64,000 nucleotides of DNA from Linyphia triangularis (Eukaryota; Arthropoda; Arachnida; Araneae; Linyphiidae), in NCBI GenBank assembly GCA_963978545.1, contig OZ021729.1:6879501-6943500 (forward strand), given 5' to 3'. Shown here one piece after another: positions 11,361 through 22,708 of this stretch (position 1 is its first letter; every line of letters begins with the position of its first letter). The position numbers and the translations under genes were made by a program. Under the pieces are notes generated by a model. The model saw only the letters and a program-made list of their open reading frames with translations, was not told where the DNA came from and searched no databases.

Positions 11361-13299
11361 ATGGAAGAAGGTTACTACAAAGCCCAAACGGACAATCTTC
11401 CGAATATTTCAGAAGGGATGATTGTTTGTTTCTTTAAAGAAAATCAGGATTTTTTGTCTGCTGAAATGAAAGGTGTCAAAGTTGAAAGGTAAGACAAATC
11501 TATTGCTTTTTTATTATTCGTTTCTAATGCACAAATTCTCGTAACTATTTTATTCATTTTTATATTATTTAATATATTTTATGTTGCTGATTCGCAGCTA
11601 CGACGACTGTTTTTTTTTTTTAATTGACGTTTTAAAGGATGAATAATTTGATATTCTTGAGTTCACTTTTCTGTCTTGAATATTCTTGTTTCTGTGTACG
11701 AATATAATAACAAGGATTAACTGCCTTGCTTGGAAAATCTGCAATATTTTAATTCTTAAATCAGAAATATGATGGCGATTTTGATGAATATATATGATGT
11801 TGATGTTTGGGCTGTTTAGTGGGAGTTTTCCTTTATTGAGGTGCAAGTAAAAGGCCATTCTTCTAAAAAAATCTGCTTGGAATTGATGTCCAAGTATTGA
11901 CAAAGTTTGGCTTCAAGCTTTACTTATTCAGATCAAAAACTATAATAAAATATAACAATGCCTAATGGTTGAATGGAATTAGGTTTTTTAAACCATTTAA
12001 ACCATCATTTTCGAAGCTTTTTAAAAATGCAATGCAATAAAAATAGTTTTCATTAAATTTGCATGTCTTATTCCTTCTATTTTGAGTTTCTTATGGATAT
12101 ATTATTTACAACATTCAAAGAGTAGTACTCACAATCAAAAAAATTTTTTAACAGGTCAACTCGAGTTTCGTATGGAGATAAAGCTGTGGGCTACGTGCAA
12201 CTAAAGCGGGATGGTGCATTGTGCACTGTTAAAACTCGAGTCACTCCAGAACACAAAGTGAGAAAAAAAGCGTATGCAGTTACCCTGATCTGTGATGAGA
12301 GAAAGGCAACACTCCTCTCAGTGCAGTGTCATGGATGCGCTGCAAGTCAAGGAGGGTGTAAACACGCCATTTCTTTCTTGTTCTGGGTTCACAGGAAATG
12401 TACCCAACCCTCAACAACTGAAGTCGAATGCTACTGGAAGAAATCCAGTTTGTCGTGCGTTGGGACTTCGATAAAGTTTTTACAGGCAAGGGAAATGGGA
12501 AGGCATTTAATAAGGGAACTGCCACCAAAAGATGCCACTGTTTTAAACGAATTTGTGGACCTCCTTAAGGGACAAAATATAAAGAATCTGCAAATCTTAA
12601 ATAGTGTAGAAACAACACCACTAAAGGAAAACTTATCTTTGCACTATTTAAAAAAGGGTCTTACTAGTGTTGGAAACACTGCTAACGATTTCTTGGAAGC
12701 CATAAGCAACAAGTTAACAATAGAAATATGTAAAGAAGCTGCAAGTGCAACTCTATTACAATCAAAAAATCCATTGTGGCATGAGTTGCGGTATGGCAGA
12801 ATTACTGCTTCTAAACTACATGCTGCATCCAGATGTTCAACTTTAGATGGCAGCTTGGTCGAGTCAATTCTGGGTGCTAAGTTTAGGTTAACTTCTGCTA
12901 TAGATCGTGGAATACGCCTTGAAAGTGGAGTGATTCAAGTACTAAGAAGAAAATACAATACAGTTATATCGCCATGTGGGTTTCTCCTTAGTCCATTGCA
13001 TCCAGTTTTTGGGGCTTCTCCTGATGGCATAACAAAGGACTTTGTGGTAGAAGTGAAATGCCCTTCTTCTCACGACACAATGAAGAAATATTTCAAGAAT
13101 GATATGCCATCAGGCACAAATTCAGTTGCAAATGTATTTTGCAAAGCGAAGCAAAGGTCTTTTTTGCATTGCAGACCCTGATTTTGAGCAAAACCAAAAA
13201 ACAACTGAGGTCTGGGTGGATTTTGATGAACAATATATCAAAGAACTAATTGACAAATCTATTGTATTTTGGAAGAATGCCATCTTTTGTCGCCTGTAA
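11361..13299 (+). CDS. SWIM-finger / YqaJ-type nuclease of an ISL2EU-like transposon (two exons, one frameshift)
   Basis: Exon 1 runs 11361-11488 from an ATG and ends at a GTAAGA donor. Exon 2 starts at 12155 after a TTTTTTAACAG acceptor; the split codon keeps frame. Counting from base 12186, a SWIM-like zinc motif has C48, C51, C58 and H60. The YqaJ/lambda-exonuclease-type PD-(D/E)XK core has W198 and RITAS, E246 (RLESG), D280 (SPDG) and E289-V-K291, so the visible catalytic acidic residues and lysine are intact. The frame stops at 13181, but the expected continuation (QLQMYFAKRSKG and on to 13299) is read one frame over, so a one-base indel lies near 13095-13115. In ISL2EU elements this protein accompanies the transposase; its exact role is not established to my knowledge. 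It faces the transposase gene across a 1.2-kb gap. The frameshift may be decay or a sequencing error. Confidence 0.8.
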
Positions 13300-14499
13300 T
13301 CTGGCATATCATTATTTGTTTTGGCTGTTGACTGTCACAACCTCAGGATTGCTTATTTTACCAGTATTTTAACTTTATTTCATATTTCTTTGATGTCTAT
13401 ATTTATTTTTAGCTGTAAGGTATGTTAAGCAATGTTATGCCTACATATAAAGCTTTTATGAGTAGTAATTTCATTACAGTTAACGTAAAATCTCTTGTCG
13501 TAAGACTGACAAGTATGTCTGTGGACAGCACTTTTTGGTTGTTCAATACAAGGATCGTATTTTATTCACATGTGAAATGGGTGCAACTGTTAAGTTCCTA
13601 CCGTCATGTCCATGGTCAAGATAAAATCAGTTAAAAATAATGAAATATTTATTATGACTTATTTGATAGTATTAGTTGTACAGAAATCAATTTAACAATC
13701 TCATGTTTATAAACCTACAGTTCCATTCGGAATTAAATAACAAGGAAATTGTTATGTACGTGGACATCAATATAGTTATCAGACAATCTCTGCTAATGTT
13801 ATAATTGGATTGTAATTTCTAAGTATTTGGTGATTTTTTCCCCCTCACCTGCTGCTAAAATAGTGCATAAAAAGTTTTTATTATGAAACTTGCTTATGCA
13901 TAAATACTTGTTTACTAAAACACAATATATATAAGGGAATAAAAATACTAGTAATTTCATGGATATTTAATACATTTGTTACTAAACAAATTAATTTACT
14001 TTTAAATCTAAATTCTTGGAACATATAAAACTTAAATTTCTTAAAAATTGTACTGTAATATACTGTCATAATAAAAGTAATATAAAAAAAATTTAAGGTT
14101 ACATATTTATGCTACGTTATACACAATGTATATACATAGCTGGCGAATAATACTGCCATCATAAGTGAAAAAGCCCTGAATCTAAATTGCCTTAAATACA
14201 TATTTTGACACTCTTTAAGAAAAGGAGATCAACAGGTAAAAAATGCAGCTTATGGGCTCTTGTCTAATATAGTAAAAATAAATGCAAATTGAAATAAGTA
14301 AAAGGTAAATCAGACAAAATTATGATTGCTGGATATCAGCATAAAGTTGCTAATGTGGAATTAGTATTAAAAAGCCATGCAAAATAAATGAAATAAAAAT
14401 TTCTATTGACAAATTAATAAGAGTTAAAATATTCATATTTAAAAACTTGGATTTAGAGCCTTTTAAAGTAATACAAAATGATAAAAATTAAATTAAGTT
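13300..14499. other. AT-rich spacer between the two convergent transposon genes
   Basis: Should hold the 3' ends of both genes. No domain is recognisable in the short frames here (13422-13634 plus; 13881-14069 minus). Confidence 0.5.
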
Positions 14500-16743
14500 T
14501 TAATTAAATTGCAAATTAATCAGTCCACAGACAACAATTACTACTTGGTCAAATATTTTAACATGGCTATGGTCTATACATGCATGGGGCAAACACATGT
14601 GAAAATTTCTTATTCGGTTGATTAACCTTTCCACATGTATCCTCAAGGCTGCAATTTGCCTGGAAGATTTTACTTCGCCAGCAGTCATGGGTTGATCGGC
14701 GGAAACACTGGGAGGCCTTACAAGTTTACAACTCCTTGCCTCTATTAAGTGGGAAATGTTTTTAAAACCCCGATCAGCCATGACTTCCAAGTTGGGAAAT
14801 AATTGGTCTAAATAGTCCGAATCTTCCAAAATTGCAGTGTCCGTCGTGCGTCCTCCATATCCCTTGGATACAAAACTAACAGTTCCATCTGGAGTACCAG
14901 GATACTAAATATTTCAAAAATGTTTGCCTTTTTGTAATCGGACCACGTTAGACTTTAGTGCTGAGAGTCCGATGGTTTTTCAATTTGAACCTCAAAGCAA
15001 TCTATAATGCTTTGAGTTCGCCCATAACGTGCCCGGAATGCAATAGGCAAACAACATTGAATGCTTTCGACATTGGGCCAGATAATGAAATTTTGAAGTA
15101 CTGATGCAAGGCGATATAACGTGGTGTGGAATATTCTTGCAATGTTGCTTATAGACATACCAAACAGCATTGCAAGACAAGCGTACGACTCATGCATCCG
15201 TATTTTCTTCAATGTAATCATGACATTGATGGCTGGGCATTTTGCTTTTTCTGACAAAAATTCTACCAGAAAGTTAATTTGCTGTGGTATGCCCAAACAC
15301 ATCAATGTGTTCTTTGAAACCGCATGAAGCATGCAGGCACGCATTTGTTGCTTTGCCTCATCATCATTCTCTTCTGGATCGTAGTCAGATCCGGAAACCT
15401 CAATACATTGATAATCAGAGTCTTCATCAATACTACACGAAGACTCTGAATCGCCCAATTCACTTGGGTTAATGGTGGATATTGCTTTCCTCCCTGTTTT
15501 TGGCGAACTACCGAATGCTGCATCCCTTGTGGCAACAATTGTGTTGCACCCTACCTCCTTAGTTGACATCTGTGGCGTGTTTGTAAACTTCGATCGGAAA
15601 GGGATTTTTAAACTGGCCTGTGTTGTTTTATCATAAACTTTATTAATTTCCACATCTGGAATGGTCACATCAACTAAAGAGGTAGAGGGTTGGACAGCTG
15701 AAGAAGTAGAGGGTTGGACAGCTGAAGAGGTAGAGGGTTGATCGTGGCTCTGAAGTAACTCCCGAACTGTATTTAACCTCTGTCTTTTCGCTGCCCTTTC
15801 AGTTGAGGCAGCAACTTTCTGGCTTTTTTGACAGGCAAATACATGAGGCGGGACTCCATTTTTCACACGCAAGTTCCCTCCTTGAAGTTTCCACCTCATG
15901 TAATTTTCAGTATCAGTTTCAATCTGGGAAAGAAAATTTTTCAAATATTAAATATTTTAATGCTGAATTTAACACTTAGTTTACTTTTAATTATAGTCGT
16001 GGATCTCGAAGTTAATAAGCAGTGTTTTATTTTGATAGTGAGGTACCCTAAAGCATTTGATTTGGAATTTTTTAGTGTAAAACAACATGCAACAAGATTT
16101 CTACGAATCATATAACGATACGTAATGGTTTATTATGCAAAACAAGACGCTCCAGAGCAAATTGTAATGCACTGTAGAACAATATATTATGATTTCAGCA
16201 CACTGGGTCTATCCCTATTTTGTATTGTAACAGAAATTTCAAAAGGTATTAGTGAAATATACACTGAACTACCAAAGCACAATGCAAACTTAAAATATTG
16301 AATCGCTCTCCTACAAATAAGATTCTCATAGTATGAGCTTTCTAACAAACCATATCAAACAACAAAAAATTTTCATAGTAAGGATACTAATAAAATTCAT
16401 GCTTGTTTACATGAAAACGTAAACATTGACTGAAAAATAAACAACCAGAAGATTGAAAATTCGTGAGGTATGAAAATTCGAACTCAATGAAAATAAAAAC
16501 AATTATACAGGTACAAAAGATGATATATTTGAGAATAGTACTTACATCAAAATGATCTTCACAAACGTGGCGCACGGACTTTTCAGAAAGAGCAGGATTT
16601 TGTTTATCATCCCGATTCATGGCACGGCACCAACGCTTTCTATCTGCTATATTTCTTGGGACATCAAAAAATACTTTCTCCGGAGTTGTAAATGTTGTGT
16701 TAGTGCACTTTGGCACAATACAATAGTTATACCTATTTGACAT
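14500..16743 (-). pseudogene. THAP-DDE transposase of an ISL2EU-like element, broken
   Basis: Exon 1 (16743-16546) encodes 66 residues of a THAP-type C2CH zinc finger (C8, C13, W38, C61, H64) and ends exactly at a GTAAGT donor. Exon 2 starts at 15923 after a TTTCTTTCCCAG acceptor and completes the THAP region. A Ser/Thr-rich linker, a helix-turn-helix-like segment (SMSISNIARIFHTTL) and the DDE_Tnp_4 catalytic domain follow. The first Asp is in IIDCFEV (about 15000), the second in VMADRGF (about 14775) and the Glu in HVERLINRIR (about 14630), so all three catalytic residues survive. The gene is interrupted by an in-frame TAA at 14957-14955 and a frameshift near 14905, before the 14829-14500 segment. 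Two independent lesions make this a pseudogene unless the assembly is wrong. It lies convergent to the nuclease gene. Confidence 0.85.
15679..15741 (-). repeat. 24-bp in-frame minisatellite in the transposase linker
   Basis: About two and a half copies of a 24-base unit encode the octapeptide QPSTSSAV twice, then QPSTSLV. It keeps the reading frame and lies in the low-complexity linker between the THAP and catalytic domains. Confidence 0.85.
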
Positions 16744-16990
16744 ACTTCAAAACAAAACTTAAAATGAAACAAAAATTCGATTTTAAATAATTTAACTCAA
16801 ATATAGTGTAACAGAAATCAATAGCAAAACTAGCAAGACCGGAAAAGCTCGTTTGTTGACAAACCCAGGCACATTTCACGTCACACGGAGCGTTAGTCAT
16901 GTGACTTCCTGTTTGAGCGCAATATCGAAACTGACTTTTTTAAAAGTTCAATTAAATAATAAATATATTTCAGAATGATGTCAACACATG

Positions 16991-17915
16991 TTTTATAGCG
17001 TTTTTAGGGAATAAGCAATCGATTGAGAGATAGAAAAAAAAAATGCTGCAATTCTCTATTGACTTCATTTCCCGAAAAAACAACCAAAAACAGCCTTTTT
17101 GGGACAATCTTTTACTTGCTACCCAGCCACCCTCCCCTTTTTTTTTCTTTCTCCTGTCCTGTGGTCAGCTACACCGAAGGCGTCGAAAAAGAACCCCACA
17201 ACATGGCAACCCTGAGAGAGGGATTCTTTGGCTACGAAAGTTGGCGAAATTAAGTGTAAATATATTTTTGAACGTAATATATAGTTGGCGCCATCTTTCG
17301 AGGAGAAATAGTAATGCAAATTTTTTAGTAGGTGTTTAAAAATAAATAACTTAACAAAAATTATATGCTTGAGCTTGCTGTTAATCAATTTTTAATTGTC
17401 AAAGATAATTTAAAAAAGAATATTTTAGGAATTTGCTAAAATATTTTATTAATTAAAATTATTACAATTATATGCATTAATTATACACGAATTCCGCTTT
17501 GCAAATTTGAAACTAAAAACTTAGTAAAGTGAATATTATTTTTACAATCGTTATCAACACCTATTCTCCAAGTTAAAATGCACTTTAAATAAATTATATT
17601 ATTTAAAAGTATTAGTTAAAAGTATAAAAAAATCTATATTGAAATTAACTCATTCAGTAAATTATTTCGGATTCACGAAATGAAATTAAAAAAAAAAAAA
17701 AAAAAAAAAAGTGCACAGTTTTCTACATTTATTTTATAAATAATTTATCATACTTTTTTTCATCAAATTAATTTTTACCATTTGAAAAGGTACTTTATCA
17801 CTGCAGTTGACCGTGGCTGTTTGCGATGACCTGACTTAACCAATGTATATGGTTACCAGTGCAAAGTTTTAATTTAATTTTTTTTTAATTTTCCCGATTT
17901 TTTCCCGGATTTTGT
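16991..17915. other. Region without a recognised gene
   Basis: AT-rich sequence. A short GC-richer patch at about 17090-17240 supports overlapping short frames on both strands but no known domain. A poly(A) run lies near 17689-17710. No element ends recognised. Confidence 0.5.
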
Positions 17916-18450
17916 GGATATCTTATAAACATCTATTGGTCGTCCATTGGATTTTGTAGATGCTAACTGAATGTCTTTTGGTCGTCTGCAATGTCCAGAG
18001 AAAATCTTATCGGTAGACATTGTGGAAGTACAATGGATGGATAAAGTACAACGATTTTGGGACATTTGACCATCCATTTGCCTTCTATTATCGGTAAATG
18101 TATTCTCCAGTAGATATCCCATTTTTTTAAGAACATATCCAGTAGATATCTATTGGACGAGTTTTGGCCATGTGGGGAGTGGCTACCATGCATCAATACC
18201 ACAAGGCGAATACACTGGATTTGATAGACCACCATTAGATCTCTAGAAATAGTACGTCGAAATGCGGGATTTGATAGACATCCATTAGATGCTTAGAAAT
18301 GGAAAGTCGAAAAGACATGCTTTCGTGAACATCTAATAGATGTTTCAAAATTGGACGTCAAGGATAACGTTGCTTTAGATGTCTATTACATCTCCTATAC
18401 ATCTAATAGATCATGTGGACGAAACATAGATATCCAGTGGATAACACTGG
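17916..18450. repeat. Irregular short repeat built on TAGATGTCTATTGG-like motifs
   Basis: Variants of 'gatatctattgg', 'gacatccattagat' and 'catctaatagatg' recur about a dozen times, on both strands, at irregular spacing. The motif is partly self-complementary (ATCTAATAGAT), so the stretch can form many small hairpins. No coding signal. Family unknown. Confidence 0.5.
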
Positions 18451-18479
18451 TTATGTGGGATGCTTGTCATTAGACTTGC

Positions 18480-18625
18480 AGTTCTTACCGAGTAACCCTT
18501 TAATAAAAGGGTTTGAAAAGGGCAGCCGTGAAAAGCTTGGAAAGCAACACCTTTCGAAAAGGATATGTAAAGGGTCGAATTCCAAAGGCTGCAGTCTTTC
18601 CCCTCCCCTTGCCGCAGATCAGATA
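18480..18625. repeat. AAAGGG-rich low-complexity cassette
   Basis: Recurring 'aaaaggg', 'gaaaag' and 'aaagggt' motifs, with a small 'aacccttt...aaagggtt' inverted repeat near 18495-18513. Composition resembles the 51-bp repeat block at 28231-28437, but a specific relationship is not shown. Confidence 0.35.
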
Positions 18626-19975
18626 AGATCTCCCCCGTAAATAGACGTATGTAGACGTTATAGACGTATCTTGCAACCGGTTTTGAGTTTGGCATTCGAA
18701 TGCTGGTTAAAGAGCTTGACGGACACGGAAGATGAAATACTTTCATCTTTAATTCCCGCTGTAAAAACCGGTACGTACGTTGTTTTATAATTATAATTAA
18801 TTAATTTTTTATCAATCTGCAATAATATTATTAAAATGGAAGCGTTGGAACGTTTTATCAAATTCTTAAAGAAATAGGCTTAATTAGTTGTTGACACATA
18901 GTAACACAGCCTAGAAAGCATTAACAATTTTTTCATAGGCAAGTAACTTTTGTTTTTTCGAAAAGTTTTATGGGCCGAAAAAAAATCAGCTATTTTTGTG
19001 GCGAAAAGTTATTGAATTGCGTTGGGGTAGAATTTTTTAAATAGTACATGCTTTGTTATAAACAATAGCTTAATTCCATAATTCACTCTGAGCGTAATTT
19101 TTACCTCGTAACACGCTTTTACGATACTACAATTTATAAATCTGTACTTAAGATAAACTACCAGGAGTGCAATGTTAAACACTAAATTGCATTTATGGGA
19201 TCCCGCATTTTATGATAGTTTACTTCTGAGGTACAGAAATGTTCCTTATGTGCTGTAAGTTTAACATAATGAAATGAAATTTAGCCGTGTTTCACCAACA
19301 TTCCCTTAAATACAGACAGGGCAGCCGACAGGATTTTCGGCCCCTATGCAAATGTAACTCGGGCCCAATTACCCTCCCTCGCCCATATACACATATTAGC
19401 GTCGATACTAAAAAGATAATATCTCCACAGTTATTATAACCACATGCATTCAGGGCATTTAACCTAAGAATAAGATGAAGCAATAAATGATTATACATTT
19501 TTTCATTGTTTGGGTAAACAAATACTAAACTTGCTGCGTATTCTCAAACCAGAAAAATAGAGAAAACGAGAAAAAACAAAGATAAATTAGAGGAGTAAGA
19601 TGAACTGATAACACTGTTCTCAAATACCAACTTAAAGTTAGCGGCCCCCTGGTACCTTCCCAGTCAAAATACAGAGCAATCAGAATGCGCTATATGAGTG
19701 CGCCCATGATGAGTCACAATTCCAATTGCATCGAGCTTTTGTTGACGTTCGTTGTTCTCTTGTCTCCGACTGAGGTAGACGGCAAATTTTGCTGTAAAAT
19801 TTTACACATGCGCGTGTTGTTAAAACGACCTTTGCTTTTTATACACTTGATTGGAAAAACCCGAGTTCGATTTCATCCAAAACGAAGAAAAAAATTGATG
19901 TGAAAAATCGAGAATTTAAAAAAGAATGGACTAAATCGTATGCGTTAATTAACACCAAATTTGGACAGCTGACTT
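18626..19975. other. Region without a recognised gene
   Basis: AT-rich; short frames only. A GC-richer patch at about 19315-19380 and another at about 19640-19665 begin and end with CAGGG/CCCTG-like bases and could be remains of a small hAT-type element. No target duplication matches. Confidence 0.4.
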
Positions 19976-20435
19976 GTCTCATTCAGGCCCGTAGCCAGCC
20001 AAAGTTTGTAGGACTTGCAAAAATTTTCCCAGGAGGGGCAGAAATATAAATTATTTAATTGGTTTTCAATTAATTTTTACAATTGAAATTTTTACAATTA
20101 TTACAAATTTATACAATTTTTACAATTCGTAAAAGAGTATTTATCAGAGCACTTTGTGAAGTACATATACAAAAAAATATTTAAAAAAAGAAACATTGTT
20201 AACGTATTTTTGATGTAATTTTATTTTTATTAATTCTTTTAAACATTCTACACCAGAAATTTATTTGATAAAAACAAAACTTTCAATTAAAAAATTTTTA
20301 AAGTATATTTAATACAATTCTATTCCTTTAAAATATTCTATGCTTGTCCATCTCTTAATTTTTCACACATTTCAACTTAAGAATATCTACTTTAAAAATA
20401 ATTACAAATATAAAAATTAGTACAAGTTACTTTTA

Positions 20436-20507
20436 CATAAAAAGTTTTTTTAACATAAAAAGTTTTTTTAACATAAAAAGTTTTTTTAACATAAAAAGTT
20501 TTTTCGA
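20436..20507. repeat. 18-bp tandem repeat x4
   Basis: The unit 'cataaaaagtttttttaa' starts at 20436, 20454, 20472 and 20490, inside the hAT-like element. Confidence 0.95.
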
Positions 20508-20671
20508 AGTTCTGTTCTTACATTTCTATTTAAAAATATATATTGTTAAACGAATTACATTTTTCTATCATTGGTCTTGTGGAACAGCTACATAACTCTT
20601 TAACAAACTTGTCATTTAAGAAATTCTTTCAGCAATAAAAAGTTATTTACATTTTTATATAAAAACTATAT

Positions 20672-20673
<2 letters not shown>

Positions 20674-20732
<59 letters not shown>
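20674..20732. repeat. (TA)n(CA)n microsatellite
   Basis: A long TA run grades into five CA units, inside the hAT-like element. Confidence 0.95.
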
Positions 20733-22525
20733 TTACTAATAGAATTGCATTTTCCTTTATTTTCTCCTATCATTTTCAATACTCTGAAAAATTTATCAGA
20801 TACTATTATAATATAAAAACCCTTTTTCTATTTATTTGCATATTTTATTAATTATAATATAAAATAATAGAAATTCATTTTTCTATTCTTGGTCTTATAT
20901 TAAACATTTTGAAACTTTTTAAAATACATAGCGTAAAAAAAAAATCTAAAATAAAATGATAAATGTTAGTATAATTGCAATTTCCTATCTTTACACCATA
21001 TTAAACAATTTCAAAACTCTTATCTCTACTTCAAATGCCCAAAACACTAGATTTGCCATCCTTTCGTGGCCCATTGACATTCTTTAGGGACAATTTATGG
21101 CCGTCAAAGTGGAAAAGGTAGATTCGCAAGTTGCTGTGCTACAACCGAAGGTATCAACAGCAGCAAAATGTTCTTTTCTATTCAATCATAGATATAAAGG
21201 TTTACAAATGATTGGGATAAAATTTTCCAGGACATTCGAAGATTTTTCCAGGTCTCGCCCCCCTCTGGCTACAGGCCTGGTCTCATCTGTCATGATTTTT
21301 ATACTATAAAAATGTTCGTTGTTAAAAACTCGTATTTCCGCTCTTTAAATGTACTGCGATTCTGATGATTATTGAATGTTTGGCTCTTTGCACAGAAACG
21401 TCTGCCGAACCCTGGTAAATGTAAAAAAGGTTTTGGTAATAGAAATAGTACACCAGCGTTAATTGGGTGCTCTCATGATATGTTTTGGCTTTATAAAATA
21501 CTGTAATACAGCCTCTAAAAAAAATTATCTCAATAATATTCATTTCTAAACATTAAAATACAAGAATTAAAATAAATTATTGTTTTAATTTTTTCGTTTC
21601 AATAAAAGTTAAAATGTCCTTATGTGTACTGATTTTTAAGAAAATAGTTTGTTAAAACATCTTGTGAAATGCATATCGGCTTCCATTTATTTATTCCTAG
21701 TAAGAGGTTACATTTTTCGAAAGCTATTTTATTGGCTTATTTAGGTACAAAAATGAAGAGGCCCATACGCTAGAAAATATTTCCAACTGGTAGTTTTTGT
21801 AAGAAAGAAAAGCAACGAACAGACATTTTGGAAACTTTCGAAAACAGCATTTTAGATTATGTGACCTTTATTTAAACAGTTTAAGGTCTCAATTAAATTC
21901 ATTTCATGGTATTCGAGGTTATTGCATATTCAACATAATAGGCCAAGAAATACATATAAACTTATAAATCAGCATACTAAAATATCGTATTTTCTAGACA
22001 AACTAGAAAGGATAGGACAAAAACAATATAAAGATTTTTTTTTTAAAGTTTTAAATTTTAAAATAAAATTTCAATTATAGAAGTTTGCTGTCGATTAATC
22101 GAGTACTACAATTTTACAGAATTTTCTGATATTTTAGAAAAACTTATTAAATAACTAATGATTATTAGATAATTTTTATCTCAAGGCAAAATTTTCAAAC
22201 AAATCAATGTATTGGATTTCAAAACAATTACGTATTTACCATTTTAACAATTTTACGGACATTTTTAAAAAAAGCAGTATAAAAAAAAGCTTCTTTTTTT
22301 TCCCCCCCCAATAGTATTACTTAAGGGTAAAATAATCAAAAGGGTAAAATAATATCATAAGGGCCTAACATTTTACAAAACGTTGCCTGCAAATTGAACC
22401 AGGTAGTTCTCAAATATTAAAAAATTTCTACATAAATTACAAACACAATGAATTAATAATCATTTTAGATATGCATTAATTTCTATGATACGTTCTTACA
22501 TAAGTAATGAATTTATCATTTCCTT

Positions 22526-22708
22526 ATTGATTGGTTGTTTTCAGATTATCTGGCGCCTTCAGCAACACGAGGGCTATAATGCGCCGAAACATTCGTCATT
22601 AGACAAGCCAACATACATTTACCAACACCCATGCCTAACAAGGGACTCAAACACGCAGCCTCGCGGTCTATAAGCTTTCACGCTAAACACTATACCGTTT
22701 GGTCGGCC
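22526..22708 (-). mobile_element. tRNA-derived SINE (in duplication copy 1)
   Basis: Reads from 22708 leftwards: GGCCGACCAAACGGTATAG, an A-box-like segment, and a B-box-like 'gtgtttgagtccc' (relatives have ggttcgagtccc). The tail is CAGATAATCTGAAAACAACC. Perfect 8-bp target duplication ATTTCCTT at 22518-22525 and 22709-22716. Same family as 63315-63496 and 63811-63990. The A and B boxes are the internal RNA polymerase III promoter inherited from the tRNA. Confidence 0.9.

Larger units (their letters stand above)
11150..16990. mobile_element. ISL2EU-like DNA transposon with two convergent genes (decayed)
   Basis: Two genes face each other: a SWIM-finger plus YqaJ-type nuclease gene (11361-13299, plus) and a THAP plus DDE_Tnp_4-type transposase gene (14500-16743, minus). 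From what I know of eukaryotic elements, a THAP-DDE transposase paired with a YqaJ-type nuclease is the hallmark of the ISL2EU superfamily, related to bacterial IS5-group elements. Each gene starts near an outer end, so promoters lie in the subterminal regions; the left one has a TGACGTCA site at 11229. Ends are approximate. Weak similarity exists between about 11120-11170 and the reverse complement of about 16930-16975, but no clean terminal repeat or target duplication was seen. Both genes carry frame lesions, so this copy is probably dead. Confidence 0.75.
19984..21279. mobile_element. Non-autonomous hAT-like element (1.3 kb)
   Basis: Terminal inverted repeats CAGGCCCGTAGCCAG and (reverse complement of the right end) CAGGCCTGTAGCCAG match at 14 of 15 bases. 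Flanks are 8-bp direct repeats with one mismatch: gtctcatt (19976-19983) and gtctcatc (21280-21287). The CAGG termini and 8-bp duplication are typical of hAT elements. The interior is AT-rich and holds an 18-bp repeat and a TA/CA microsatellite. A short plus-strand frame at 21097-21309 matches no transposase. Confidence 0.85.

Noticed and set aside
19317..19651. Small hAT-type element with CAGGG/CCCTG edges
   Set aside because: The termini match poorly (about 9 of 12) and the flanking 8-mers do not match.
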